Assembly: GCA_964019425.1 (NCBI GenBank)
Contig: OZ025804.1
Coordinates: 1-64,000 of the forward strand
Reading direction: 5' to 3'
Length of the DNA: 64,000 nt
DNA from: Flectonema sp. DT1601
Lineage: Eukaryota; Euglenozoa; Diplonemea; Diplonemida; Diplonemidae
Shown here: piece after piece, positions 1-11,234 of the stretch
Position numbering within the stretch: the first letter of the stretch is position 1
Layout of the letters: each line of letters opens with the position of its first letter
Notes under the pieces: generated by a model
What the model was told of the DNA's origin: nothing
What the model saw: the letters and a program-made list of their open reading frames with translations, nothing else
Databases searched by the model: none
Position numbers and translations under genes: made by a program

Positions 1-3000
1 GGTTTGCGGGTTTGCGGGTTTGCGGGTTTGCGGGTTTGCGGGTTTGCGGGTTTGCGGGTTTGCGGGTTTGCGGGTTTGCGGGTTTGCGGGTTTGCGGGTT
101 TGCGGGTTTGCGGGTTTGCGGGTTTGCGGGTTTGCGGGTTTGCGGGTTTGCGGGTTTGCGGGTTTGCGGGTTTGCGGGTTTGCGGGTTTGCGGGTTTGCG
201 GGTTTGCGGGTTTGCGGGTTTGCGGGTTTGCGGGTTTGCGGGTTTGCGGGTTTGCGGGTTTGCGGGTTTGCGGGTTTGCGGGTTTGCGGGTTTGCGGGTT
301 TGCGGGTTTGCGGGTTTGCGGGTTTGCGGGTTTGCGGGTTTGCGGGTTTGCGGGTTTGCGGGTTTGCGGGTTTGCGGGTTTGCGGGTTTGCGGGTTTGCG
401 GGTTTGCGGGTTTGCGGGTTTGCGGGTTTGCGGGTTTGCGGGTTTGCGGGTTTGCGGGTTTGCGGGTTTGCGGGTTTGCGGGTTTGCGGGTTTGCGGGTT
501 TGCGGGTTTGCGGGTTTGCGGGTTTGCGGGTTTGCGGGTTTGCGGGTTTGCGGGTTTGCGGGTTTGCGGGTTTGCGGGTTTGCGGGTTTGCGGGTTTGCG
601 GGTTTGCGGGTTTGCGGGTTTGCGGGTTTGCGGGTTTGCGGGTTTGCGGGTTTGCGGGTTTGCGGGTTTGCGGGTTTGCGGGTTTGCGGGTTTGCGGGTT
701 TGCGGGTTTGCGGGTTTGCGGGTTTGCGGGTTTGCGGGTTTGCGGGTTTGCGGGTTTGCGGGTTTGCGGGTTTGCGGGTTTGCGGGTTTGCGGGTTTGCG
801 GGTTTGCGGGTTTGCGGGTTTGCGGGTTTGCGGGTTTGCGGGTTTGCGGGTTTGCGGGTTTGCGGGTTTGCGGGTTTGCGGGTTTGCGGGTTTGCGGGTT
901 TGCGGGTTTGCGGGTTTGCGGGTTTGCGGGTTTGCGGGTTTGCGGGTTTGCGGGTTTGCGGGTTTGCGGGTTTGCGGGTTTGCGGGTTTGCGGGTTTGCG
1001 GGTTTGCGGGTTTGCGGGTTTGCGGGTTTGCGGGTTTGCGGGTTTGCGGGTTTGCGGGTTTGCGGGTTTGCGGGTTTGCGGGTTTGCGGGTTTGCGGGTT
1101 TGCGGGTTTGCGGGTTTGCGGGTTTGCGGGTTTGCGGGTTTGCGGGTTTGCGGGTTTGCGGGTTTGCGGGTTTGCGGGTTTGCGGGTTTGCGGGTTTGCG
1201 GGTTTGCGGGTTTGCGGGTTTGCGGGTTTGCGGGTTTGCGGGTTTGCGGGTTTGCGGGTTTGCGGGTTTGCGGGTTTGCGGGTTTGCGGGTTTGCGGGTT
1301 TGCGGGTTTGCGGGTTTGCGGGTTTGCGGGTTTGCGGGTTTGCGGGTTTGCGGGTTTGCGGGTTTGCGGGTTTGCGGGTTTGCGGGTTTGCGGGTTTGCG
1401 GGTTTGCGGGTTTGCGGGTTTGCGGGTTTGCGGGTTTGCGGGTTTGCGGGTTTGCGGGTTTGCGGGTTTGCGGGTTTGCGGGTTTGCGGGTTTGCGGGTT
1501 TGCGGGTTTGCGGGTTTGCGGGTTTGCGGGTTTGCGGGTTTGCGGGTTTGCGGGTTTGCGGGTTTGCGGGTTTGCGGCGGTTTGCGGGTTTGCGGGTTTG
1601 CGGGTTTGCGGGTTTGCGGGTTTGCGGGTTTGCGGGTTTGCGGGTTTGCGGGTTTGCGGGTTTGCGGGTTTGCGGGTTTGCGGGTTTGCGGGTTTGCGGG
1701 TTTGCGGGTTTGCGGGTTTGCGGGTTTGCGGGTTTGCGGGTTTGCGGGTTTGCGGGTTTGCGGGTTTGCGGGTTTGCGGGTTTGCGGGTTTGCGGGTTTG
1801 CGGGTTTGCGGGTTTGCGGGTTTGCGGGTTTGCGGGTTTGCGGGTTTGCGGGTTTGCGGGTTTGCGGGTTTGCGGGTTTGCGGGTTTGCGGGTTTGCGGG
1901 TTTGCGGGTTTGCGGGTTTGCGGGTTTGCGGGTTTGCGGGTTTGCGGGTTTGCGGGTTTGCGGGTTTGCGGGTTTGCGGGTTTGCGGGTTTGCGGGTTTG
2001 CGGGTTTGCGGGTTTGCGGGTTTGCGGGTTTGCGGGTTTGCGGGTTTGCGGGTTTGCGGGTTTGCGGGTTTGCGGGTTTGCGGGTTTGCGGGTTTGCGGG
2101 TTTGCGGGTTTGCGGGTTTGCGGGTTTGCGGGTTTGCGGGTTTGCGGGTTTGCGGGTTTGCGGGTTTGCGGGTTTGCGGGTTTGCGGGTTTGCGGGTTTG
2201 CGGGTTTGCGGGTTTGCGGGTTTGCGGGTTTGCGGGTTTGCGGGTTTGCGGGTTTGCGGGTTTGCGGGTTTGCGGGTTTGCGGGTTTGCGGGTTTGCGGG
2301 TTTGCGGGTTTGCGGGTTTGCGGGTTTGCGGGTTTGCGGGTTTGCGGGTTTGCGGGTTTGCGGGTTTGCGGGTTTGCGGGTTTGCGGGTTTGCGGGTTTG
2401 CGGGTTTGCGGGTTTGCGGGTTTGCGGGTTTGCGGGTTTGCGGGTTTGCGGGTTTGCGGGTTTGCGGGTTTGCGGGTTTGCGGGTTTGCGGGTTTGCGGG
2501 TTTGCGGGTTTGCGGGTTTGCGGGTTTGCGGGTTTGCGGGTTTGCGGGTTTGCGGGTTTGCGGGTTTGCGGGTTTGCGGGTTTGCGGGTTTGCGGGTTTG
2601 CGGGTTTGCGGGTTTGCGGGTTTGCGGGTTTGCGGGTTTGCGGGTTTGCGGGTTTGCGGGTTTGCGGGTTTGCGGGTTTGCGGGTTTGCGGGTTTGCGGG
2701 TTTGCGGGTTTGCGGGTTTGCGGGTTTGCGGGTTTGCGGGTTTGCGGGTTTGCGGGTTTGCGGGTTTGCGGGTTTGCGGGTTTGCGGGTTTGCGGGTTTG
2801 CGGGTTTGCGGGTTTGCGGGTTTGCGGGTTTGCGGGTTTGCGGGTTTGCGGGTTTGCGGGTTTGCGGGTTTGCGGGTTTGCGGGTTTGCGGGTTTGCGGG
2901 TTTGCGGGTTTGCGGGTTTGCGGGTTTGCGGGTTTGCGGGTTTGCGGGTTTGCGGGTTTGCGGGTTTGCGGGTTTGCGGGTTTGCGGGTTTGCGGGTTTG

Positions 3001-6000
3001 CGGGTTTGCGGGTTTGCGGGTTTGCGGGTTTGCGGGTTTGCGGGTTTGCGGGTTTGCGGGTTTGCGGGTTTGCGGGTTTGCGGGTTTGCGGGTTTGCGGG
3101 TTTGCGGGTTTGCGGGTTTGCGGGTTTGCGGGTTTGCGGGTTTGCGGGTTTGCGGGTTTGCGGGTTTGCGGGTTTGCGGGTTTGCGGGTTTGCGGGTTTG
3201 CGGGTTTGCGGGTTTGCGGGTTTGCGGGTTTGCGGGTTTGCGGGTTTGCGGGTTTGCGGGTTTGCGGGTTTGCGGGTTTGCGGGTTTGCGGGTTTGCGGG
3301 TTTGCGGGTTTGCGGGTTTGCGGGTTTGCGGGTTTGCGGGTTTGCGGGTTTGCGGGTTTGCGGGTTTGCGGGTTTGCGGGTTTGCGGGTTTGCGGGTTTG
3401 CGGGTTTGCGGGTTTGCGGGTTTGCGGGTTTGCGGGTTTGCGGGTTTGCGGGTTTGCGGGTTTGCGGGTTTGCGGGTTTGCGGGTTTGCGGGTTTGCGGG
3501 TTTGCGGGTTTGCGGGTTTGCGGGTTTGCGGGTTTGCGGGTTTGCGGGTTTGCGGGTTTGCGGGTTTGCGGGTTTGCGGGTTTGCGGGTTTGCGGGTTTG
3601 CGGGTTTGCGGGTTTGCGGGTTTGCGGGTTTGCGGGTTTGCGGGTTTGCGGGTTTGCGGGTTTGCGGGTTTGCGGGTTTGCGGGTTTGCGGGTTTGCGGG
3701 TTTGCGGGTTTGCGGGTTTGCGGGTTTGCGGGTTTGCGGGTTTGCGGGTTTGCGGGTTTGCGGGTTTGCGGGTTTGCGGGTTTGCGGGTTTGCGGGTTTG
3801 CGGGTTTGCGGGTTTGCGGGTTTGCGGGTTTGCGGGTTTGCGGGTTTGCGGGTTTGCGGGTTTGCGGGTTTGCGGGTTTGCGGGTTTGCGGGTTTGCGGG
3901 TTTGCGGGTTTGCGGGTTTGCGGGTTTGCGGGTTTGCGGGTTTGCGGGTTTGCGGGTTTGCGGGTTTGCGGGTTTGCGGGTTTGCGGGTTTGCGGGTTTG
4001 CGGGTTTGCGGGTTTGCGGGTTTGCGGGTTTGCGGGTTTGCGGGTTTGCGGGTTTGCGGGTTTGCGGGTTTGCGGGTTTGCGGGTTTGCGGGTTTGCGGG
4101 TTTGCGGGTTTGCGGGTTTGCGGGTTTGCGGGTTTGCGGGTTTGCGGGTTTGCGGGTTTGCGGGTTTGCGGGTTTGCGGGTTTGCGGGTTTGCGGGTTTG
4201 CGGGTTTGCGGGTTTGCGGGTTTGCGGGTTTGCGGGTTTGCGGGTTTGCGGGTTTGCGGGTTTGCGGGTTTGCGGGTTTGCGGGTTTGCGGGTTTGCGGG
4301 TTTGCGGGTTTGCGGGTTTGCGGGTTTGCGGGTTTGCGGGTTTGCGGGTTTGCGGGTTTGCGGGTTTGCGGGTTTGCGGGTTTGCGGGTTTGCGGGTTTG
4401 CGGGTTTGCGGGTTTGCGGGTTTGCGGGTTTGCGGGTTTGCGGGTTTGCGGGTTTGCGGGTTTGCGGGTTTGCGGGTTTGCGGGTTTGCGGGTTTGCGGG
4501 TTTGCGGGTTTGCGGGTTTGCGGGTTTGCGGGTTTGCGGGTTTGCGGGTTTGCGGGTTTGCGGGTTTGCGGGTTTGCGGGTTTGCGGGTTTGCGGGTTTG
4601 CGGGTTTGCGGGTTTGCGGGTTTGCGGGTTTGCGGGTTTGCGGGTTTGCGGGTTTGCGGGTTTGCGGGTTTGCGGGTTTGCGGGTTTGCGGGTTTGCGGG
4701 TTTGCGGGTTTGCGGGTTTGCGGGTTTGCGGGTTTGCGGGTTTGCGGGTTTGCGGGTTTGCGGGTTTGCGGGTTTGCGGGTTTGCGGGTTTGCGGGTTTG
4801 CGGGTTTGCGGGTTTGCGGGTTTGCGGGTTTGCGGGTTTGCGGGTTTGCGGGTTTGCGGGTTTGCGGGTTTGCGGGTTTGCGGGTTTGCGGGTTTGCGGG
4901 TTTGCGGGTTTGCGGGTTTGCGGGTTTGCGGGTTTGCGGGTTTGCGGGTTTGCGGGTTTGCGGGTTTGCGGGTTTGCGGGTTTGCGGGTTTGCGGGTTTG
5001 CGGGTTTGCGGGTTTGCGGGTTTGCGGGTTTGCGGGTTTGCGGGTTTGCGGGTTTGCGGGTTTGCGGGTTTGCGGGTTTGCGGGTTTGCGGGTTTGCGGG
5101 TTTGCGGGTTTGCGGGTTTGCGGGTTTGCGGGTTTGCGGGTTTGCGGGTTTGCGGGTTTGCGGGTTTGCGGGTTTGCGGGTTTGCGGGTTTGCGGGTTTG
5201 CGGGTTTGCGGGTTTGCGGGTTTGCGGGTTTGCGGGTTTGCGGGTTTGCGGGTTTGCGGGTTTGCGGGTTTGCGGGTTTGCGGGTTTGCGGGTTTGCGGG
5301 TTTGCGGGTTTGCGGGTTTGCGGGTTTGCGGGTTTGCGGGTTTGCGGGTTTGCGGGTTTGCGGGTTTGCGGGTTTGCGGGTTTGCGGGTTTGCGGGTTTG
5401 CGGGTTTGCGGGTTTGCGGGTTTGCGGGTTTGCGGGTTTGCGGGTTTGCGGGTTTGCGGGTTTGCGGGTTTGCGGGTTTGCGGGTTTGCGGGTTTGCGGG
5501 TTTGCGGGTTTGCGGGTTTGCGGGTTTGCGGGTTTGCGGGTTTGCGGGTTTGCGGGTTTGCGGGTTTGCGGGTTTGCGGGTTTGCGGGTTTGCGGGTTTG
5601 CGGGTTTGCGGGTTTGCGGGTTTGCGGGTTTGCGGGTTTGCGGGTTTGCGGGTTTGCGGGTTTGCGGGTTTGCGGGTTTGCGGGTTTGCGGGTTTGCGGG
5701 TTTGCGGGTTTGCGGGTTTGCGGGTTTGCGGGTTTGCGGGTTTGCGGGTTTGCGGGTTTGCGGGTTTGCGGGTTTGCGGGTTTGCGGGTTTGCGGGTTTG
5801 CGGGTTTGCGGGTTTGCGGGTTTGCGGGTTTGCGGGTTTGCGGGTTTGCGGGTTTGCGGGTTTGCGGGTTTGCGGGTTTGCGGGTTTGCGGGTTTGCGGG
5901 TTTGCGGGTTTGCGGGTTTGCGGGTTTGCGGGTTTGCGGGTTTGCGGGTTTGCGGGTTTGCGGGTTTGCGGGTTTGCGGGTTTGCGGGTTTGCGGGTTTG

Positions 6001-7754
6001 CGGGTTTGCGGGTTTGCGGGTTTGCGGGTTTGCGGGTTTGCGGGTTTGCGGGTTTGCGGGTTTGCGGGTTTGCGGGTTTGCGGGTTTGCGGGTTTGCGGG
6101 TTTGCGGGTTTGCGGGTTTGCGGGTTTGCGGGTTTGCGGGTTTGCGGGTTTGCGGGTTTGCGGGTTTGCGGGTTTGCGGGTTTGCGGGTTTGCGGGTTTG
6201 CGGGTTTGCGGGTTTGCGGGTTTGCGGGTTTGCGGGTTTGCGGGTTTGCGGGTTTGCGGGTTTGCGGGTTTGCGGGTTTGCGGGTTTGCGGGTTTGCGGG
6301 TTTGCGGGTTTGCGGGTTTGCGGGTTTGCGGGTTTGCGGGTTTGCGGGTTTGCGGGTTTGCGGGTTTGCGGGTTTGCGGGTTTGCGGGTTTGCGGGTTTG
6401 CGGGTTTGCGGGTTTGCGGGTTTGCGGGTTTGCGGGTTTGCGGGTTTGCGGGTTTGCGGGTTTGCGGGTTTGCGGGTTTGCGGGTTTGCGGGTTTGCGGG
6501 TTTGCGGGTTTGCGGGTTTGCGGGTTTGCGGGTTTGCGGGTTTGCGGGTTTGCGGGTTTGCGGGTTTGCGGGTTTGCGGGTTTGCGGGTTTGCGGGTTTG
6601 CGGGTTTGCGGGTTTGCGGGTTTGCGGGTTTGCGGGTTTGCGGGTTTGCGGGTTTGCGGGTTTGCGGGTTTGCGGGTTTGCGGGTTTGCGGGTTTGCGGG
6701 TTTGCGGGTTTGCGGGTTTGCGGGTTTGCGGGTTTGCGGGTTTGCGGGTTTGCGGGTTTGCGGGTTTGCGGGTTTGCGGGTTTGCGGGTTTGCGGGTTTG
6801 CGGGTTTGCGGGTTTGCGGGTTTGCGGGTTTGCGGGTTTGCGGGTTTGCGGGTTTGCGGGTTTGCGGGTTTGCGGGTTTGCGGGTTTGCGGGTTTGCGGG
6901 TTTGCGGGTTTGCGGGTTTGCGGGTTTGCGGGTTTGCGGGTTTGCGGGTTTGCGGGTTTGCGGGTTTGCGGGTTTGCGGGTTTGCGGGTTTGCGGGTTTG
7001 CGGGTTTGCGGGTTTGCGGGTTTGCGGGTTTGCGGGTTTGCGGGTTTGCGGGTTTGCGGGTTTGCGGGTTTGCGGGTTTGCGGGTTTGCGGGTTTGCGGG
7101 TTTGCGGGTTTGCGGGTTTGCGGGTTTGCGGGTTTGCGGGTTTGCGGGTTTGCGGGTTTGCGGGTTTGCGGGTTTGCGGGTTTGCGGGTTTGCGGGTTTG
7201 CGGGTTTGCGGGTTTGCGGGTTTGCGGGTTTGCGGGTTTGCGGGTTTGCGGGTTTGCGGGTTTGCGGGTTTGCGGGTTTGTGGGTTTGCGGGTTTGCGGG
7301 TTTGCGGGTTTGCGGGTTTGCGGGTTTGCGGGTTTGCGGGTTTGCGGGTTTGCGGGTTTGCGGGTTTGCGGGTTTGCGGGTTTGCGGGTTTGCGGGTTTG
7401 CGGGTTTGCGGGTTTGCGGGTTTGCGGGTTTGCGGGTTTGCGGGTTTGCGGGTTTGCGGGTTTGCGGGTTTGCGGGTTTGCGGGTTTGCGGGTTTGCGGG
7501 TTTGCGGGTTTGCGGGTTTGCGGGTTTGCGGGTTTGCGGGTTTGCGGGTTTGCGGGTTTGCGGGTTTGCGGGTTTGCGGGTTTGCGGGTTTGCGGGTTTG
7601 CGGGTTTGCGGGTTTGCGGGTTTGCGGGTTTGCGGGTTTGCGGGTTTGCGGGTTTGCGGGTTTGCGGGTTTGCGGGTTTGCGGGTTTGCGGGTTTGCGGG
7701 TTTGCGGGTTTGCGGGTTTGCGGGTTTGCGGGTTTGCGGGTTTGCGGGTTTGCG
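1..7754 (+). repeat. 8-bp satellite array (TTTGCGGG)n, about 969 units
   Basis: Head-to-tail array of TTTGCGGG that begins at or before the window edge and breaks off at 7754. I see only two irregular units: a lengthened one near 1571-1580 and a C-to-T change near 7281. The unit has G-runs and a T-run like a telomere repeat, although it is not the TTAGGG known from kinetoplastids. The plus strand carries the G-rich strand, the wrong polarity for a telomere at the left end of this sequence, so the array is interstitial, inverted, or a satellite. All six frames are open only because the unit has no stop codon; there is no gene here. Confidence 0.97.
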
Positions 7755-8002
7755 AGTTATCAGCGGCACCGACGGTGATGTCCGAGACGGAGTTGGCAAG
7801 GCAGTGTGTGGCCTTGGTGAATCAGTTAGTGGTGTTTGAGGCGCGAACGAAGACGGACACAGATGCGCCGTACCTGTTGTACGCAGGGATGTTAGTGGAG
7901 TTCGAAGACTCATATGCGATAAATTTTTCGTCGGCCTTTAATTATTTAGAAGGCATAAGCACATAGAGTGGGGAAGAGAAAAAATCAGCATTTCTACCTC
8001 CA

Positions 8003-8770
8003 ATGATGGCTGTACAACGTTTGGTAAGTGCTTCAGTCTTTCAAACTGAGCGAGCGAAGGATTTGTTGGGCCGGAAGGACGCGCAGCTGCGTGCACAAAG
8101 GGAGAAGGTGAGTGAGCTGGAAAACAATGTGAAGGGATTGCAAGAAATGGTACAGCAGCTGCTAAACAAGCCGGATGAAGAAATGTTAAATCATCAATCG
8201 TCTTCTCAACTGAGGTATCAGCATCAAGTTTTAAACTCAACTGTGTCAAGTCAAAACCAACCAATGTACCATCATCAGAATCAGAACCAGGAATTTGACT
8301 ACACTCAAATAGGAAGGGAAGCGACAGATGCTTACAGCATCACGGAGAAGTGTTTCCGGGACGCAGTCACACAGAGAGGCCCGCTCGAAGTTGCCAGGGA
8401 TTTTGAGATAGTAATGGTGGCCGGATATGAGCAGAGATACGGGGGGAATGATCTCCGTAAGTGTTTTGTAGCTTTTAGACGATGGTTAGCCTCAGCATGC
8501 TCAGTACAGGACTGGAACACAAACCCGGAGCTAGTGGCACTTGGAGATCATCTGCTGAAGGAACTAAAGTTGAAGCACACAGCAGTCAGAAGAGGAGTTG
8601 GACAGTATACCTTACAACAGCAGATGATGGCACAATCAGAGGATCCTTATGAGAAGGCAGCGATAGCTATCGAGAGGAGGAACGCAACGAGCAGAAAAGG
8701 CAAAGGAAGGAAAGGCGGTTTTAAGGGAGGATACAAGGGTCAGGGAAATGGACAGACCGGGAGGCAGTGA
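8003..8770 (+). CDS. Gag-like ORF of the YR retroelement
   Basis: Open frame of 255 codons. The N-terminal third is a coiled coil with repeated K/E/L/Q residues around residues 15-55. A Gln/Asn/His-rich linker follows, then a helical middle (about 95-190), and a very basic Gly/Lys/Arg-rich tail (about 230-255) suited to RNA binding. No CCHC zinc knuckle is visible. Position directly before the recombinase and the general layout suggest the gag-like ORF1 of VIPER-type elements. Further open sequence lies between 7755 and 7966 and may belong to the same region. Assignment rests on position and composition, not on a recognised domain. Confidence 0.55.
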   Translation: MMAVQRLVSASVFQTERAKDLLGRKDAQLRAQREKVSELENNVKGLQEMVQQLLNKPDEEMLNHQSSSQLRYQHQVLNSTVSSQNQPMYHHQNQNQEFDYTQIGREATDAYSITEKCFRDAVTQRGPLEVARDFEIVMVAGYEQRYGGNDLRKCFVAFRRWLASACSVQDWNTNPELVALGDHLLKELKLKHTAVRRGVGQYTLQQQMMAQSEDPYEKAAIAIERRNATSRKGKGRKGGFKGGYKGQGNGQTGRQ

Positions 8771-8797
8771 CTGGCACCTTCTAGTCAAAGAGTAAGT

Positions 8798-10156
8798 ATG
8801 CCAGTAGCGACAATGTACGAAGCTTTCAAGAGACAACAACAGTCAGTCGGTTCAACAAGCGTCGCAATTTCAACTCATCGATTCACCCCGTACAACGCAC
8901 AATCAATAGAACGCACGACTATACTCGACAACTCAGGAATGACAATTTTAAATTCAAACACGATGCAAGTTGCAACACGAACAACCAGCCTGGCGATATC
9001 AAGTCCAACTCACGTTTCTATTCCGAATCACATTCGAAGGCCAACTCCAAACATGTCACCTCATCGAAAAAGTATCGACGATCCAGATTCGGACCCAAGA
9101 CCTCTGCCGTGCAGCGCAGCTGTCCAGGCGTCACATTCGGGCAACGAGAATTTTCTACTGGATGGCGAAGCCGAGCTTCAGACCGCAGAAACATCAACCC
9201 TAGGAACGCTGGAAGGAGATGTAATAAAAAGAGCAGTCTTAAATATTTTGCAACAGAGTGTCAAGAAAAAGAAGCAATCGGAGGACGAAGTGGACCCGGA
9301 CGAGGCCGAGGAGAGGATTCAAGGCCTGGTCGAGAAGACTTGGGCGAAGCCAACAACGGTTGCAAGAAGAGCACTGTGGGACAGGTTGAACAGGTGGATC
9401 CAATTGAACGACCTTCCCTTGAACGCAAACTCGGCAGTTCTGTTTGTGGCGGCAACAGGAGCGGCCCCATCTGCCCTCCTTACGTATTCAAAGCACCTGT
9501 CAGCGATGATGGGGAAGCTGGGAATGGAGACAAGCCCGTTATCAATAATGGGTACTTCGTTGAGAGCCGCTGGTGCCGAGATTCCAAGCAGGCAGGCAGA
9601 ACCGATGGCGAAGGAAGATTTGGTGAAGTGGGCCAAGACACAAAAAGTGAATGTCCGGTTGGCACTCATGATCTGCTGGAAGACCGCGTCCCGGTGGGGA
9701 GAGGTGGCGACCCTGTCAAGCGAGCAGGTGAATGTGATAAGCAGAAACGAGGTGATTGTCGACTGGGCAACGAACCCCAAGGGCAGAAAGCGGAATCCGT
9801 TCTACCCTGGAAGGTGGGCAGTTATCGTGGGAGACCTGGTGGAGGAGATCGCGTCCGACAACATCCAGTTAGGAAAGTACGAAAGACTGACGGAGTGGGA
9901 CACAGCAAAGTTGGTGCAGGAATGGAGAAGGGAGAAGTACATGAAGAAGTACTCGGCGCACTCCATCAAGCGAGGGGCGATAAGTCGCCTGTTCGAACAG
10001 TTGGCGAGCGGAGAGGATATCAGGGAGGAATTAATAAGCCGCCTCGCGAAGCACAGCACAACCGCCGCCCTCTCGAACACAACGACCCGGTACGGAGGAA
10101 ACCCAGTGGCATTGGCCCGGGCATTGCGAACATCGGAGGTGACGATTCACCTCTGA
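8798..10156 (+). CDS. Tyrosine recombinase of the YR retroelement
   Basis: Frame of 452 codons. The N-terminal 150 residues are Ser/Thr/Asn-rich and not recognised. The C-terminal part fits a tyrosine recombinase: the first catalytic Arg in TASRWGE, the HxxR box in AHSIKRG, a later His in AKHSTT and the Tyr nucleophile in TTTRYGG. An upstream helical region (about 190-260) fits the core-binding domain. In this family the enzyme integrates a circular cDNA in place of a DDE integrase. The next frame, which leads into the reverse transcriptase, overlaps this ORF, an arrangement known in DIRS-like elements. Confidence 0.8.
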   Translation: MPVATMYEAFKRQQQSVGSTSVAISTHRFTPYNAQSIERTTILDNSGMTILNSNTMQVATRTTSLAISSPTHVSIPNHIRRPTPNMSPHRKSIDDPDSDPRPLPCSAAVQASHSGNENFLLDGEAELQTAETSTLGTLEGDVIKRAVLNILQQSVKKKKQSEDEVDPDEAEERIQGLVEKTWAKPTTVARRALWDRLNRWIQLNDLPLNANSAVLFVAATGAAPSALLTYSKHLSAMMGKLGMETSPLSIMGTSLRAAGAEIPSRQAEPMAKEDLVKWAKTQKVNVRLALMICWKTASRWGEVATLSSEQVNVISRNEVIVDWATNPKGRKRNPFYPGRWAVIVGDLVEEIASDNIQLGKYERLTEWDTAKLVQEWRREKYMKKYSAHSIKRGAISRLFEQLASGEDIREELISRLAKHSTTAALSNTTTRYGGNPVALARALRTSEVTIHL

Positions 10157-10159
10157 CCT

Positions 10160-11175
10160 GTATTAGGAAAATGAGGGCGCAGTTTACTCACAGAGGAAAG
10201 AGTACTCGTCTGCCTTCAACAGTTGAGGAGAGGGGCGCGCTGTTGCATGTCTCGAAGATACCGGAGATGAATCTCAGACATGTCAGGTCACGAATGCTAC
10301 CTTCGATAAGGAAGCGTTTTGAACATGTATGGTCACTCACATTTAATTATATCAACAAACAGGAAAAAGAAAGTAGAAAGAAGAAATCAAGGTTTTCAGC
10401 AGACCATGCTAAGAAGCTGGCTGAGTGTCATATTGCCGTTCCTTTTAATTTATCTGAGTCAAGGGCGCATAATGTGCCATTTACTGTTTTCGAAGAAAGA
10501 GAGTCTGGAAATAGACAGAGGTTTATTTTGTGGACAAAAGAAGAGAACGAAAGAATCACAGGGGAGGGGTATGTTCCTTTTGTCCCGTTGAAACACATTT
10601 CGGAATACCTGGGTGCAGTTGACTCAGAGGTTGCATCTCTGAGAGACTTCAAAACTGGTTTTTACCAGGTTGCAATCCCAGAAGAGGCAAGAGGCCTGTT
10701 TGCGTTTCAGGATTCCGAGGGTGCTTCGTATGCCTTGACCAGACTGCCCATGGGGCATGTTTGTGCACCGGAAATAATGAACACCGTGGCTGCTGTGGTA
10801 GCAGGTGACCCGCTTTTTGTCAAGGACAGGTATGCGGAGAAGGATGTTGGGATCCATTGGTGGATCGACAATATCAGGTATTTCGGTGGAAGGGAGAAGG
10901 TGCACAGTGCAACAGAAAGATTGGATAAACTAGCATCTGAATGCAACATTTCTTGGAAACCACAGGATACAGTTAACTGTGGTGGATCTTATGATTTTCT
11001 TGGTGTTTCTTTTTTACATAATGCAAAGGAAGTGGGCTTAGGTGCCAAGATTAGAAGAGGTATTTTCAAGTGTGATTTAAATCGTATGACTGCCTCGAGT
11101 ATCGAGTCAGGGGGAGACTTCTACATGCAAGTGCAATTTCAGGTGTTCCACCTGGGCGTTACTGGTTTGCTTTAA
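10160..11175 (+). CDS. Reverse transcriptase region of the YR retroelement
   Basis: The same open frame begins upstream at 9109 inside the recombinase ORF, but RT-like sequence appears only after about 10160. Recognisable blocks are SLRDFKTGFYQVAI (motif A-like), YALTRLPMG (motif B-like) and HWWIDNIRYFG in the place of the YxDD box, with WIDN replacing the usual YIDD or YVDD. This is the DIRS/VIPER type of RT, related to that of LTR elements. The family relation is fairly secure; whether the enzyme is active cannot be judged from sequence alone. Confidence 0.7.
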
Positions 11176-11234
11176 AGTTTCTGAGAAGAGTAACAAACAA
11201 GCTCAACAAGGGCCCTTTACATGTTGAACAGGAA

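Noticed and set aside
1-7754. Array as the actual chromosome terminus on the left
   Set aside because: The plus strand should carry the C-rich strand at a left end; here it carries the G-rich one.
4-7966. Three overlapping frames of about 2600 codons encoding an 8-residue repeat (RVCGFAGL)
   Set aside because: All frames of an 8-bp unit without a stop are open; there is no start context, domain or codon bias. It is satellite DNA.
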